From Cryphonectria parasitica EP155 (Eukaryota > Ascomycota > Sordariomycetes > Diaporthales > Cryphonectriaceae), in the NCBI RefSeq assembly GCF_011745365.1, contig NW_024468917.1:992001-1056000 (forward strand): a stretch of DNA of 64,000 nucleotides, written 5' to 3'. Each line of letters begins with the position of its first letter. Within the stretch, counting starts at the first letter, position 1. Below are positions 1 through 10,364 of this stretch, in pieces. Both the position numbers and the translations under genes were made by a program. Under the pieces are notes generated by a model. It was not told the DNA's origin, did no database searches, and saw only the letters and a program-made list of their open reading frames with translations.

Positions 1-1105
1 TTGTGATTCCGCACTGATCTACTGAGAGCCGCACGCAGACCCCTTTGTGCCGCGTGGCTTGACTCTATTCCGAGCTGAGATGACTATCTCGGAATTTCTC
101 CTGCTCATGAATCGTTCCTGTTCCCAGTGCTGAGAGGTCTCAGCCGAGCTTCTGTTAATAAGGTCATCGTGGATTGATATTGCGATTCAGGGTACATCAT
201 TCATGCCAATCCTGGGCTTCACAAGGCTATCAGGAGAAAAGAGGCCGTACGGATTATCTACCGCCAACAAAGCTAGGTCTACTTCAGCAATACGCTCATG
301 CAGTTAGTGGTGCCAGAATTTCAAATCTTTGTTGCGGCTGTGACGAACGTGGACACCGGTAGGCTCGATACCTCAGACTACAGATTTGTCCTTCGCAGCA
401 GTCGTTTCCAAGGTCAAACGTGTCCATACCAGTGGTCCAGTCGACACAAACAGCTCGAGTCGTACTCGCTGCGCTACATTCGTCCTCAAGATTGGTTTAG
501 GTTCAAGAAACTTGAGGGGAACGTTTAACTACGATTGCTTTGCCACGGTAGATTTCTTGTGCAGTCTGCCGTCTAAGGCGTCTGTCTAGTCCAAGCTCAA
601 TAACTCCTGTGTCGCCATCTGACCCCGATTCATTCACAACTTGCACTTCATATCCTCGATGATTCCCATAAAATAGACATTGATGTCGGCCGGATCGTTA
701 CCCGAGCATCCTGTTACGGAAGAGAAAAGATGGTTAGTAAAACCTTTGCATGCTTGAAACAGCACCTTTCCCCTTGATTTCTTCAGCAGAAAAATGATCT
801 TTACATACCCAGCTTTAGCCGATGCACAGATAAATTGTAAGACCGCAGCAGCAGGACAACTACTCAGTCTTTTGCAAGCTGCATAGACATGCTGTGTTTC
901 TTCAGCCAGAACCAGCCAAAGAAGTCGGTCAATTCCCAAGATTTAGACACTGGATGATTTCATTCAAAATCGGCGGCGGTGGCGGTGATGCTGTGCGTTT
1001 CATGCAACAAGATATTGATCTCAAGTTTGCACATGAATTACAAAGAACAACCTTTCAGAGCCAGCCAAGCCTTGGCCTCGTCGATACCCATTGCTAATAT
1101 GCTAG
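1..1105. other. Intergenic, no gene supported
   Basis: Only short open frames with no recognisable domain occur here on either strand. The stretch lies downstream of the Zn2Cys6 gene that ends at 1106. I see no tRNA or long repeat. Confidence 0.5.
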
Positions 1106-2728
1106 TCAGCGCATAATCTGGTACCGCCCGAAAAGGAAATCTGGGTATATTTCTTCATTGGAACGCTTCCCCAATCTCCAAGCTATGCTCTGTTGAATCC
1201 TGACCGCAGGCAAGGCAGATACGTACCGACGGTGAGCAACATCTTCCCAAACGACTCAACATCATCTCCCTTGGCATCAGCCATCGTGCTCAAGATGCTT
1301 CGCCTCTTGACCACATAATGCTTCTTATCCCGCCACGCAATCGCAAATTCGTACGGATCCCGCGCATGCCATAAATGCGCAGAGAGCGTCCAGTTCCGCC
1401 CCACGAGGTTCGCACGAACATCCTCCCCACACTCGGCGACCTGGCGCCCCGTGAGCAGCTTCCACACCTTCATAAAGAAACACGCGATGAGATGCGTCCG
1501 CCGCGCGGACTCGTGCAGCACCCAGTCCCTCCAGAACTGCCGTAAGGCCTGCAGGCTCAGGAGTGAGGAGGCATCAACTCCGCCGTCGCCGCCGAGGTGA
1601 ACTGTTTCGCAGGAGCCTGGAGGGCCGGTGGTAGCGTGCGCATCCCAGTGGGTGTAGCTTGCCAGGGCGAGGGCGGAGGACTGCAGTTCGGTGAACATGG
1701 CGTCTGCAGAGCAGCGGGCGACGATGTCACCGTCGAAGAATCTGGTGATCTGGTAAAGCATCATGGCGTGAGTGCGAGCTAGGGCGTGGAGGAGGTCTCT
1801 TGGTGTCTCTGAGTTGAGAAGGCCGTTTACTTTGGTGTCGATGCAGCGCATGATGACGGGGCCGTTGATGGCATTCTTGGATGTGTATAGGGCACATGCT
1901 GCTATAGCCCCTAAAGTAATACAGGGAAGTCATGAAATACGTTATCAACTACCAAGCCTTGATCGTCGGGGTGCACGGGTACTCTTGAGCAATGAATCAC
2001 CCACCTTGCATGACCTGGGGCACCTCGTCTCTATAAAGTGCAGGGTGACACCATGGGGTCTGGAGCTCAGCTAGCATTGTCTTGGGCGCAGATTTGATCT
2101 GGTCCATGGCATACAGCAGCCTGTTCTGGACCTCTTGGTTGATGGCTTCGAGATTGAAGTGTCTCGGAGGGGCGACTTGCAGAGAAGATCTAGGTGAGAC
2201 GCCCCTCGTGGGATACACTGGTTTGTACATATCTGTCGTTGTGGAAATCAACCCTGCCTCTCCGCTCTCATTCTCGAAAAGAGCTGTAGTTGAGTCCGTC
2301 CATGATGGTACCGACGACAGTGCCGGATCTTGAATGGTCCCAAAAGAATCCACGGTAAGATCAGTATCAAAGTGCTCGTCTCCCGGCCAGGACGCATCCA
2401 GAACAAGCGTGCTCGCATGCGTATCCATCCAAAGTTCTTGGCCGGCTGTCTCAGCCGGGACTAGTTGACTCTGCACAGGCGGCTGCCCCGGCTGCTCCAC
2501 GAACATGGTGGACGTGGGCGTGGTTGCATCCAGCATGGGCCGAGCCTCCTGGGCTCGGCGGGACATGCGCGCCTGAGAAGGATATCGGCAAAGCAACTTC
2601 CGCTGCGCGCAACGGAGACATGTTGGGAAGGTCTGGCTGCACCTTCTCTTGGCCTTGACACAGTCCGAGCAAGACTTACGGCGCGGTGGTGGATCCCCGC
2701 GCTCGAGATGAGAGAGTGGCGGTGACAT
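1106..2728 (-). CDS. Zn2Cys6 transcription factor (AflR-like layout)
   Basis: Predicted sequence-specific RNA polymerase II regulator acting in the nucleus. Three exons are inferred: 2728-2005, 1910-1227 and 1182-1106; all phases close and give 494 aa. Residues about 19-48 form the zinc binuclear cluster, with cysteines spaced CX2CX6CX6CX2CX6C and basic residues KAKRRC after the second cysteine. The middle is acidic and S/T-rich. Exon 2 encodes a helical C-terminal region containing HESARRT, common in stand-alone fungal regulators that lack the PF04082 domain. The last small exon (ending YQIMR) rests on the donor after LLTVG and a CATAG acceptor. The C6 cluster at the N-terminus and the alpha-helical tail resemble AflR-type regulators, but no polyketide or peptide synthetase lies nearby, so targets are unknown. 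The start is the first Met before the cluster. Confidence 0.85.
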
Positions 2729-3228
2729 GGTTGGTAATGGTGTGTTGAGTCGTTGTCATGAGGTCAAGCTCAGCAGTCCAGCAGCACGGCCTGGGTGGAC
2801 AACAGGCAGCAGGTGGTAAGTACTTAGTGAGTAGAAATGTGAGCATTCAGGATTCGCAAAGAGGGTTAGGGTTCCTTGTGTAAGAATATCTGGGCCACCA
2901 GTGTTCCCAGTCTTTGCTCAGCAGGCAAACCTGATCATATCTTGAAGGAGAAAGTCGTAGATCCCAACTGATATCATATTATGGCGAATTTGACTAGGAA
3001 GAGTGCGACCGGAACAGAGTGATATTCAAGTATCAGGGACAAGCAGCAATTGGTAACTTCCCAGAGGGGAAAATGGGGGATGCAAAAAGAAGCACCTGTT
3101 TAGGCTCGACATCTCCACCACATAAACACTCAACGAGCAATCAAACAGAAAACTACTGCTTTTGAACGGGTTTCACAAATACAAAACAATGATCCAAAAA
3201 GTATTGTGGAGGGAGAACTGAAAAAGAT
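2729..3228. other. Promoter-side intergenic region
   Basis: Non-coding stretch between the Zn2Cys6 gene start and the tRNA gene. It should hold the promoter of the regulator; no individual site can be assigned by eye. Confidence 0.4.
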
Positions 3229-3299
3229 GATCTGCACAGGGGTCGAACCTGTAATCTCCTGATTCGTAGTCAGACGCCTTGCCATTGGGCCAGCAGACC
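3229..3299 (-). tRNA. tRNA-Arg (anticodon ACG)
   Basis: A 71-nt cloverleaf without an intron. The acceptor strands GGTCTGC and GCAGATC pair over 7 bp with one G-T. The D arm starts GGCCC, the anticodon loop is CTACGAA with ACG at 34-36, and the T arm carries ACAGGTTCGACCCCTGT (B box). ACG (inosine at 34) reads CGU, CGC and CGA arginine codons. Confidence 0.95.
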
Positions 3300-3681
3300 A
3301 ATTTGATTGGGAGCCGTCTTAATCGTGGGGTTTATAACTCCAATGTTTGTGAGCATGCTCCATTTCATTCTTGGATGCCTCTATGATTAATGAGGAACAA
3401 TTCCCTTTACTGTCCTCTCAAATTTATAAAAAGACTTTTGTGTTAACTTCATCTCTTCCTCGTAGTATTGTAGATATGCTCCCTTTCACCAGTCACGGAC
3501 CACTAGTTTTGTCTGCGATCAGCCCCTAACCCTCATCCAGAGCTCAGCGCACAGACCACCCTGACGACGTCGAGACCAATCCCGCCCTTGCGGTTTGTCA
3601 AGTGCATCCGACAGACCTCTGTGCATCAACCCCAAACAAGCAACCCCAAGGCGCAAGATCACCACCAATTGCCCCGTCAAG
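3300..3681. other. Intergenic between tRNA-Arg and NDUFB7
   Basis: AT-richer spacer without an ORF of note; it should contain the NDUFB7 promoter and 5' leader. Nothing else recognised. Confidence 0.4.
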
Positions 3682-4190
3682 ATGGGTGGACACGACGATT
3701 CATTCGAGATGCCACAGAGTAAGGCAACCCCCCCTCCCTTTTCTACCTACGGCCCACCAAGTCACGCCTCACTGACCTCGAGTTGTAGAGGCGACCCGCG
3801 AGGAGATGCGCGACGCCAAACTCCCCATGGCATACCGAGACAGCTGCGCCAGCCTCCTGATCCCCCTCAACCGGTGTCGATTCGAGACATACTATCTGCC
3901 GTGGAAGTGCGAGGTACGATTGGAAGAAGCCCTACCAGCACCCCCTGCCCAGAGGCGAGAGAGAGAGAGAGAGAGAGAGGACAAGCCGCACGTTACGATT
4001 CTGCGGCCCTTCAGCTAGGACACGTTACGTCAAACATTTCTTGACCGACGGACAAGTGCTGACATTGGACGATTGTTACTTACAGCAAGAGAGACACACA
4101 TACGAGAAGTGCCAATATGTCGAATTCAAGAAGCGGGTGGCCAAGATGGACGAGTTGAGGGCGGCCAAGGACGGTGCGAGGAGCAACTAG
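3682..4190 (+). CDS. NDUFB7: NADH:ubiquinone oxidoreductase B18 subunit (NDUFB7)
   Basis: Accessory subunit of mitochondrial complex I, on the intermembrane-space side of the membrane arm. Exons 3682-3718, 3789-3913 and 4086-4190 give 88 aa with all phases closing. The family signature is clear: MAYRDSCASLLIPLNRCRFE followed by YYLPWKCE and HTYEKCQYVEF, i.e. a twin cysteine pattern (CX8C and CX9C, CHCH fold) for Mia40-type import. No cleavable presequence is expected or seen. The length fits fungal homologues, shorter than the animal protein. The second intron holds a short GA repeat near 3957. An ATG with N-terminal MGGHDDSF begins the model and fits fungal orthologues. Confidence 0.93.
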
Positions 4191-6536
4191 AGCATGGAAG
4201 ATATGGGCCGCAATTGCGAATGTCCTTGGCTTTGCACTTTGTATGTCATCGGCCTATTGATTACAAGAAAGAGAACAAAATAGACGACTCAAGAACACCA
4301 CTGCTCGTTCCAATTGACGCCGTCAGTGGAGATATGTCGACAAGAGGGGGAGAACCCCCCTCTCCATCTGGACAGAAACTGGTCTGCGGCAGCATGTTTC
4401 GATGGAAGCCATACGCCATCGAGGATTGGCGAACATAGCATTTCTGGCCAACTGAGATCTGCTTCTTGACCTGCCTACTCGGCATGCGCGACGTTTCTTG
4501 GTCTCGACTACTGCCACTTTTCTCTTTGCCTCGTCGACGATATACCAGATGAACTAGGTGAACCTTCCCCCAACAATGATTCATGCTTCAACCAAGAGCA
4601 TCAATTGGACTGTGTCGCATGGTTCAAGCATGCCTGGCAGCCAACAATTTCCGAAGCACAATGGCTCGCTCTCCTCAGGGCTGAAGAAGCTAGGAAGTAG
4701 GATACGCCTGGTGCCTCATCGGGGAAGGCGTCATCATTCCCAAACGCTGGGCCTATAGCGTCAAGATGTCTACAGATCCCAATGTCACCTCACCCCAATC
4801 CTTTTCATTTGCCCATGTCATGGTTCTGGCCGAGGGAATCGCACCGCCATTGCATTGTTCAGGTCCTTTGCCATGCCATATCATCACGACAAGCCGACAA
4901 GGTCACACTCGAGGCCAAGATAGACATGATGAAAAGGATGCTACTAGCATGAAATCAGAAGTTGTTGAGCAGATGGGCAAGGGCACGAAAAAGAGCCTCG
5001 CCGTGCCGAACAAGCCTTCCACCAAGAAGCGCAAGACCGGCGACGACAGCAGTTGTTCAGCATCCCAAGCTTCAACGCACCGCTCTCCTCCCGCAGCTGC
5101 CCCAAATACAGCCAGCGGAACAGCAGGTTCTCCATTGCTTTCTCTTCTCGGACGCAGTGGAACAGTGCCGCCCAGATGACGAGGCGAAAGACGTAGACAA
5201 GACGGGGCTCCCAAGAAACCCTGGGGGCCTAGAATAAGGTCATTGACCAGTATTGGGGACACACCCAGACCGTGGAAGCTACCCAGCGGCGACCAGACGC
5301 CGGCCAAGCGGAGGGCGTTCGTCGTCGTGTGTGATCGCGCAATCAGCGAGGATCTTCGAGGCAAGGCAAAAGTCCCTTGCTTGAGGTCTCAGCGAAATCT
5401 TGACGACAAGTGAGTGAGCACGGACGACATAACTGCTGTGGCATGCATGGCCCATCGTTACTTGGAACATGTTTCTATTCTGCTAATCTGCAGGCATTCT
5501 GTGGTATAAGGGGGGTTGGTCCGTACGAGGTTGGCGCGGATCTATTTTCGGGAATTTCAAGCACTACATTGAGGCGAGTTGTCAATAGTGTTCGCTTTCT
5601 AGGTGTTTCTCTCTGAAAAGGAACTGGGAGATTTGCGGTTGCCTGAGCCTACCAGGTCACACATGTTATGATATATTCCTGCTGTGAAAAGAGCGATCTC
5701 TGGGAGGATTGTATTGCATGTTCCTCAAGGCTCAAGAAGAGGATCGAACTCACTAGGAAGTCTCATAGAACAAGCTTGCTCCAGCCAACAAAACAAACAG
5801 GGGCCTGGCCTGATCTTGGTCAGACCTTTCGAGCCTTCCGACGCCCCGTACAAGATTGGGTGACAATCATATGTACAGATAGAGCGCCCTTGTCCTCATG
5901 GAATGATCCTGATCAGGGATGGGAGACAAGGCCTTTGCAACCTTGTGTGACAGCAAAGCTCCCGATAACCTTGTTCTGCAGATCGTTGTTGAAATTCCCA
6001 ATCCTCCCCTGGCGGGCGGCTCGACCCCTGGTTGAAACATTTGAAACAATTTTTAGGCCTGGGCTGTGCCGTTTCGAGCCAAAGGGCTCTTCCGGTTGAG
6101 GATTCAGGGTTGCAGCGCTTAAGTACCTACTGTACTATGGTAGATCCTACCAAATCTCCAATGGTGTGAGTATGTGCCTTGAGCCATTTCGACTGGCTGG
6201 GGCAATGTAGCGCGACTGGGAGGATGTCGGCCCCCCGACTCGACTAGGGACGAGATTTGATGAGTGTCGATCTGTGTAGCCGGAATCTCACCACTGGGGC
6301 CGCCCCCCCTCCCAAATGCCCTGGGCGACCCGCTTTTTGAGATCCCGTCTGCACTGAAGTTGGGTTCGTATTCAGGGGTGGGCTTGGTCACTGAGCATGA
6401 ATAAAGCTCGAGGTCGGTTATATAATCCCAGATATGTAGATCATTTATCGCTGTCCTGAATGTCCTTTTCTCGTCTTGACGGTGTGCATTGTTGATCTCT
6501 TCGTCCTTCCTCCCAGACCTCCTTTCGTTTTTCGTT

Positions 6537-6572
<36 letters not shown>

Positions 6573-6663
6573 CAGTCACTCTCTCTCTCTCGCTTCAGTC
6601 CCAGGATCGGATTTACATTCTTTCTATTTTCTTCATATAAAGGAACAAAAACTCTTCGACAAG
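4191..6663 (+). other. Decayed coding fragments, no intact gene
   Basis: This 2.5 kb has protein-like stretches in changing frames but no complete gene. Examples on the plus strand are a fragment ending ALLRAEEARK near 4595-4692, one containing IIPKRWAYSVKMSTDP near 4705-4790, a lysine- and serine-rich fragment at 4947-5180, one with AKRRAFVVVCDRAIS near 5225-5410, and WYKGGWSVRGWRGSIFGN near 5498-5550. They are separated by stops and frame changes, and only a few plausible splice sites exist (for example GTGAGT at 5410). I cannot name the family. It could be a relic of a gene or mobile element, or a gene with an intron pattern I could not solve. A further frame at 5668-6099 shows nothing recognisable. 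Confidence 0.35.
6541..6571. repeat. (GT)n microsatellite
   Basis: About 15 GT units about 90 bp upstream of the ATG at 6664, followed by a CT tract. It lies in the promoter or 5' leader of the secreted-protein gene. Confidence 0.9.
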
Positions 6664-7533
6664 ATGCAGTTCTCGATTGTAGCCGCTCTCTCCCTCGTCG
6701 CGTCCGCCGGCGCTCTCCCTGCGAAATCGTTCAGTCACAAGGCTAAGGTCCTCGAAGCCGCGGCGTCAAACTACACATGGACTCTCACGGACTTCAACGC
6801 CGCCGGCGGTTCGAACAGCTCGTACAGTAAGTCTGACTGTCTGAAGCAGCCCCCTGCCCCTCCTCCTCCTCCCAAGAGAGGAGGGGGGAGAGACAGAGAG
6901 ACAGAAAGAATAAGACACTGATACTCAGGGGATAGGTTTCGACGTCAGTGCTCCTCCTACGACTGAGAGTGGCCTTGCCATACCAGCCTTGTAAGTTTTG
7001 CTGTTGATTTATATGATACAAGTCTCCCGCCAGAAGATATCGACAGATCCAGAGTTACATGAGCTGTCTGACTAGACAGCTCTGGTATGTGCTCATGGAG
7101 ACAAACAAACCCTGTCGAGATACTCGTCCAGAAGCGCTCCCCTCCACAGCAATAGCAGCTGACACTTAGGTCCAATCCCACAGCACCGCATCCTGCACAG
7201 GCAGCGGCATCGCCACCGGTCCCTGGCCCTGTACCGGCACTGCCATCACCAACACCAGTGCAGCCCTCGTCAATGCCTACCTGCAGGCTTCCAACGACAC
7301 CACATCTGCCCACCTGGCTGTGAGCTACCAGTACTCCACGATCGAGGGCCAGTAAGTTTTTGTCCCTCCCGACTCCCCCCCCCCCCCTCTTCCAGCAAGA
7401 GAATCTCCTAGTTGACCGCATTGGGAATTCTAGGTGGGGTGTGGAGTTCAACTGGACTGCATTTGCGACCGTGCCTTGGGGGTCTGGAATTTCTTTCACC
7501 ACGAGCCCGTCCCAGGTTTGGGGCGTCGAGTAA
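6664..7533 (+). CDS. Small secreted protein, unknown function
   Basis: Predicted extracellular protein. Exon 1 (6664-6826) encodes a signal peptide (MQFSIVAALSLVASAGALP) and an NYTWTLTDF segment. Exon 2 (6936-6990) gives FDVSAPPTTESGLAIP. Exon 3 (7170-7351) carries two cysteines in TASCTGSG and WPCTGT plus several N-glycosylation sequons. Exon 4 (7434-7533) ends SQVWGVE and a TAA. Three of the four exons are consistent, but the exon 2/3 junction is one nucleotide out of phase with the canonical GTAAGT donor and TTAG acceptor. Either there is a microexon I cannot see, a one-base sequence error, or a real frameshift. The layout (signal peptide, short beta-rich repeats, Trp near the end) resembles small fungal secreted proteins of the AA1-like type, but I do not claim that family. 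Confidence 0.6.
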
Positions 7534-8093
7534 AGAGCTGCGTGTGTATATTACCCTACCTTGGAGTAGGAGTTTATTTCGACATGAAGAGTAAGCTCAT
7601 AGGAGCTGATCGTGCAGGCTTTCTGGCCGCGACTTGCGGACTCTGAGTCTTCGTTTGGCAGACAGCCGTGTTTGTCTTTCTTTCTACTTTGACCTCTTTG
7701 ACGCTGGACAGATTAGACTATGACAAGGCCCTTGAATGCCTTGATGTATATTAGTTCATCAGCTATTCAGTCTGGCGTCACAAAACTCTTACGAATCTAA
7801 GATAATCTTAAGATCTTAATTCAGGCTTGGCCCAGTAGTCAATGAATTGTGAAAGGCCTCTACAGCAGCAGTAATTATGCTAAGACTATGAGCATGGCCA
7901 TCCCAAGTGCAAGCTGTAAATGATGTGACCTATATATACAAATTGTCTCTATAACATTGACGACAAATAGAGGTTAAATCCCAGGTTTCACGGCCTGATA
8001 GCAGCTTGCGGTTGCAATAGCAACGGGCGATGGATTATTCTCTCAAAGATAAATGTCAAGCTTTTTTCAGCTGGCCGATACCCACATGATCCC
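7534..8093. other. Intergenic, convergent 3' ends
   Basis: Lies between the 3' ends of the secreted-protein gene and the DUF1308 gene. AT-rich, with no ORF worth calling; it probably holds both 3' UTRs. Confidence 0.5.
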
Positions 8094-9680
8094 TCAAGAT
8101 GGAGAAACATGGTCAGTCTCATTGTTTGACGTCTGGCCTGGAGCCCAGATTCCTCTCCGCTGAAGCTCCCGTGCTCTGTCGGGGCTAGGTCCACAGGTCA
8201 CCAGGGCCCGATTGTACGGCAGCGCACATATACGAGGCCCGCCCTCGTAGTCTTCCGCCAGGCTAGCCTCCACGGTCCGCACGATCTTGCTCGTGAGAGC
8301 TCTATTGCTCGTGACGACCGTCAGGCCCGAAGCCCAACCGTACAGGTGCGTGGCTCTGTTGCCGGCGACACTCTCGAGATGCTTGTCCACCTCCAAGGCT
8401 ACCTCGGGAAGGACACCATCGCGGACGAGCGATTCGGCACACAATGCCGTCTCCTCGCCAGGAAGCACATGCAGAGGTAACATCAGGTCGTCGGAGATGT
8501 GGTGGATGGAGAGCTTCTGGAGATTAGCCGACACGCCCTCGAGAAGCACTCGGGCCCTTTCCACCTCTGTCGGACTCCCTATCGTCCTAGTGATGTCGGT
8601 GAAATGGGCGATGGCTTGTTTTGTGCAGATGAGCTTCTTTCCCCGCAGCCGTGAGGCGGCAAGAGACGGGATGAAATTATTCCCCTTGTTTTCGTCTTCG
8701 ATATGGGTTTGCAGATCTCGCTCCATCCAGGGCATTTTGGCAACCTTTGTGTGACAAATGTCCGACACCAAAGCGATCAGAACACTTGTGTCAAGCAGAA
8801 TGGTCTCACCCACATCTTCCTCCTGAGGCAAAAGGTTGGAAATCGCCGTGTCGACAGGTACGGGAGGCTTGTTGGTGACCCAATTGGACTCTGCGCAATA
8901 GACTTTGACGTTGATATCGCTGCCACCAATACCACGCAATTTCCCGATGAGCCTATCGATCTCCTCATTCTGGCCTTCTTTTACCCTCGTCAGGATGATT
9001 CGTATCCTTGGATGCCGGTAGTTGTGCCATTTACTGCGGGCCACGTCGATTATCTCCTTGGTTTGTCGAAGGGTTGCGACATCCTCATACAGTGCGCTGT
9101 CATTGTCGTCGTCATTGTCGTTCGCTTCTCCATCGGAACCCCAATCCCAGCCACCCTCAGCCATCTCGATCAACAGCCGTTTCTGGTCCTTGGTAATGAT
9201 ACGGATCCATTCTGCGCCTCCATCCACAACGGCATGGACGCATATCAACCCCTTGACAGTCTCCGCCTTGCCGGATGTGCGGCTAGTTTTGGCCGTGGAC
9301 ACAGCCTGGCCTGCAGCCTTTGGGAGCTGCTGGTTGACAGACACCAGGTGGCGGCATCGTTTTACTATATTCCAGTGCAACTCGACTGCATGCACATTGC
9401 TGCTACGGAAGCGCGCCGCTGCAGAAAGAGGGCTTCCCTTTCCAGGCTTCCACTTGATAGCAGGGTTTGCCAACGAGGCAAGATACGATTCTGCAGCCTC
9501 GACGTCAGATCTCATATTGTCCATGAGGCTACGCAGGCCCTTGAAATGTGCATTTCGGCCCTTGGTAGTGAAAAGTTGTTGGCGTAGTTGCTCCATTTCT
9601 CGTAGCAAATTATGGCTTCGCGCAATAATATCGGCAGCCATTCCAGGCGCGCTAGAGGATTCTTCTTCATCAGTATTCAT
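8094..9680 (-). CDS. DUF1308 / UPF0415 (C7orf25-like) protein
   Basis: Homologue of the eukaryotic UPF0415 family (PF07000), whose C-terminal half looks like a PIN-like nuclease fold; the biochemical role is not established. I see an N-terminal helical segment (ADIIARSHNLLREMEQLRQQ), a middle acidic patch, and the conserved block ETILLDTSVLIALVSDICH followed by KQAIAHFTDITRTIGSPTE, which is diagnostic. The C-terminus ends in a short polar tail. The gene is a single exon. The open frame extends upstream to about 9905, with in-frame ATGs near 9863, 9800 and 9680. I chose the one before NTDEEESSS (528 aa) because the family's conserved region begins shortly after it; the longer forms add low-complexity sequence. 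Confidence 0.85.
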   Translation of the reverse strand: MNTDEEESSSAPGMAADIIARSHNLLREMEQLRQQLFTTKGRNAHFKGLRSLMDNMRSDVEAAESYLASLANPAIKWKPGKGSPLSAAARFRSSNVHAVELHWNIVKRCRHLVSVNQQLPKAAGQAVSTAKTSRTSGKAETVKGLICVHAVVDGGAEWIRIITKDQKRLLIEMAEGGWDWGSDGEANDNDDDNDSALYEDVATLRQTKEIIDVARSKWHNYRHPRIRIILTRVKEGQNEEIDRLIGKLRGIGGSDINVKVYCAESNWVTNKPPVPVDTAISNLLPQEEDVGETILLDTSVLIALVSDICHTKVAKMPWMERDLQTHIEDENKGNNFIPSLAASRLRGKKLICTKQAIAHFTDITRTIGSPTEVERARVLLEGVSANLQKLSIHHISDDLMLPLHVLPGEETALCAESLVRDGVLPEVALEVDKHLESVAGNRATHLYGWASGLTVVTSNRALTSKIVRTVEASLAEDYEGGPRICALPYNRALVTCGPSPDRARELQRRGIWAPGQTSNNETDHVSPS

Positions 9681-10364
9681 GGCGTCTGTGAAGGAAGATC
9701 TAGGTGTGGATGGTGGAAGATGAGGAGGAGAGGTTGTGTGATGGCAGACTTTTGATGGACCGAGAAGTTCGAATGCAAGAAAAGAGTCATGGTCATTCAT
9801 AGTGTGGATGCTGAGGGTTAGGGTGCTAATACAAAGACTAGTGCATATACAAGGCGCGGACATTGGCTGCTCTGGTGAATCAACAGTTGGAGAGTTATAG
9901 GACAAAAATAATAATCAGCACATTCAAACAAACTTATTAGCGAAGAGTATCAAATGAATTTCTATCTCGACAACATAATGATGAGGGATCTTTTAATTAC
10001 TGTGTCCGTCTGTATATTCGACAGCGCATTCTGGCTTTAGGTGCTTCATCCGTCAAGAGCTGGAAGCAACAATATCTACCTTGAGGAAGAATCTATAACC
10101 AGTCTAGAGAGAAATTGAAGACTTCGAGATTATTGCTCAGCCTCAGCGGCCAGGATAAGCCTGGTTTTCATTAATAGTAGAGCAAGATTTCATTAACACC
10201 CCACAATGGCAAGAAGAGATGGTGTGCGAGGCCAGGTGGGTCACTGGCCCCACTATCGCCAGCCAACCTATCTATAGCCCCAGTTAGCCAGCTTTTTTTT
10301 TCCTTCCTTTCTTTTCCTTCCTTTTCCTTCCCTAAGCGCAGTCCAATACAGTTCATTTCCCATA
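9681..10364. other. Intergenic with pyrimidine-rich tract
   Basis: Divergent promoter space between the DUF1308 gene and the epoxide hydrolase copy. A T/C-rich tract (TTTTCCTTCC-like) lies at about 10290-10335. If the DUF1308 start is farther upstream, its first part is coding. Nothing else recognised. Confidence 0.4.

Noticed and set aside
1..2728. Biosynthetic gene cluster around the AflR-like regulator
   Set aside because: No synthase, oxygenase or transporter gene is seen next to it inside the window.
7988..8194. 68-aa minus-strand frame at the end of the DUF1308 gene
   Set aside because: Overlaps the 3' end of the DUF1308 frame in another frame and has no domain.
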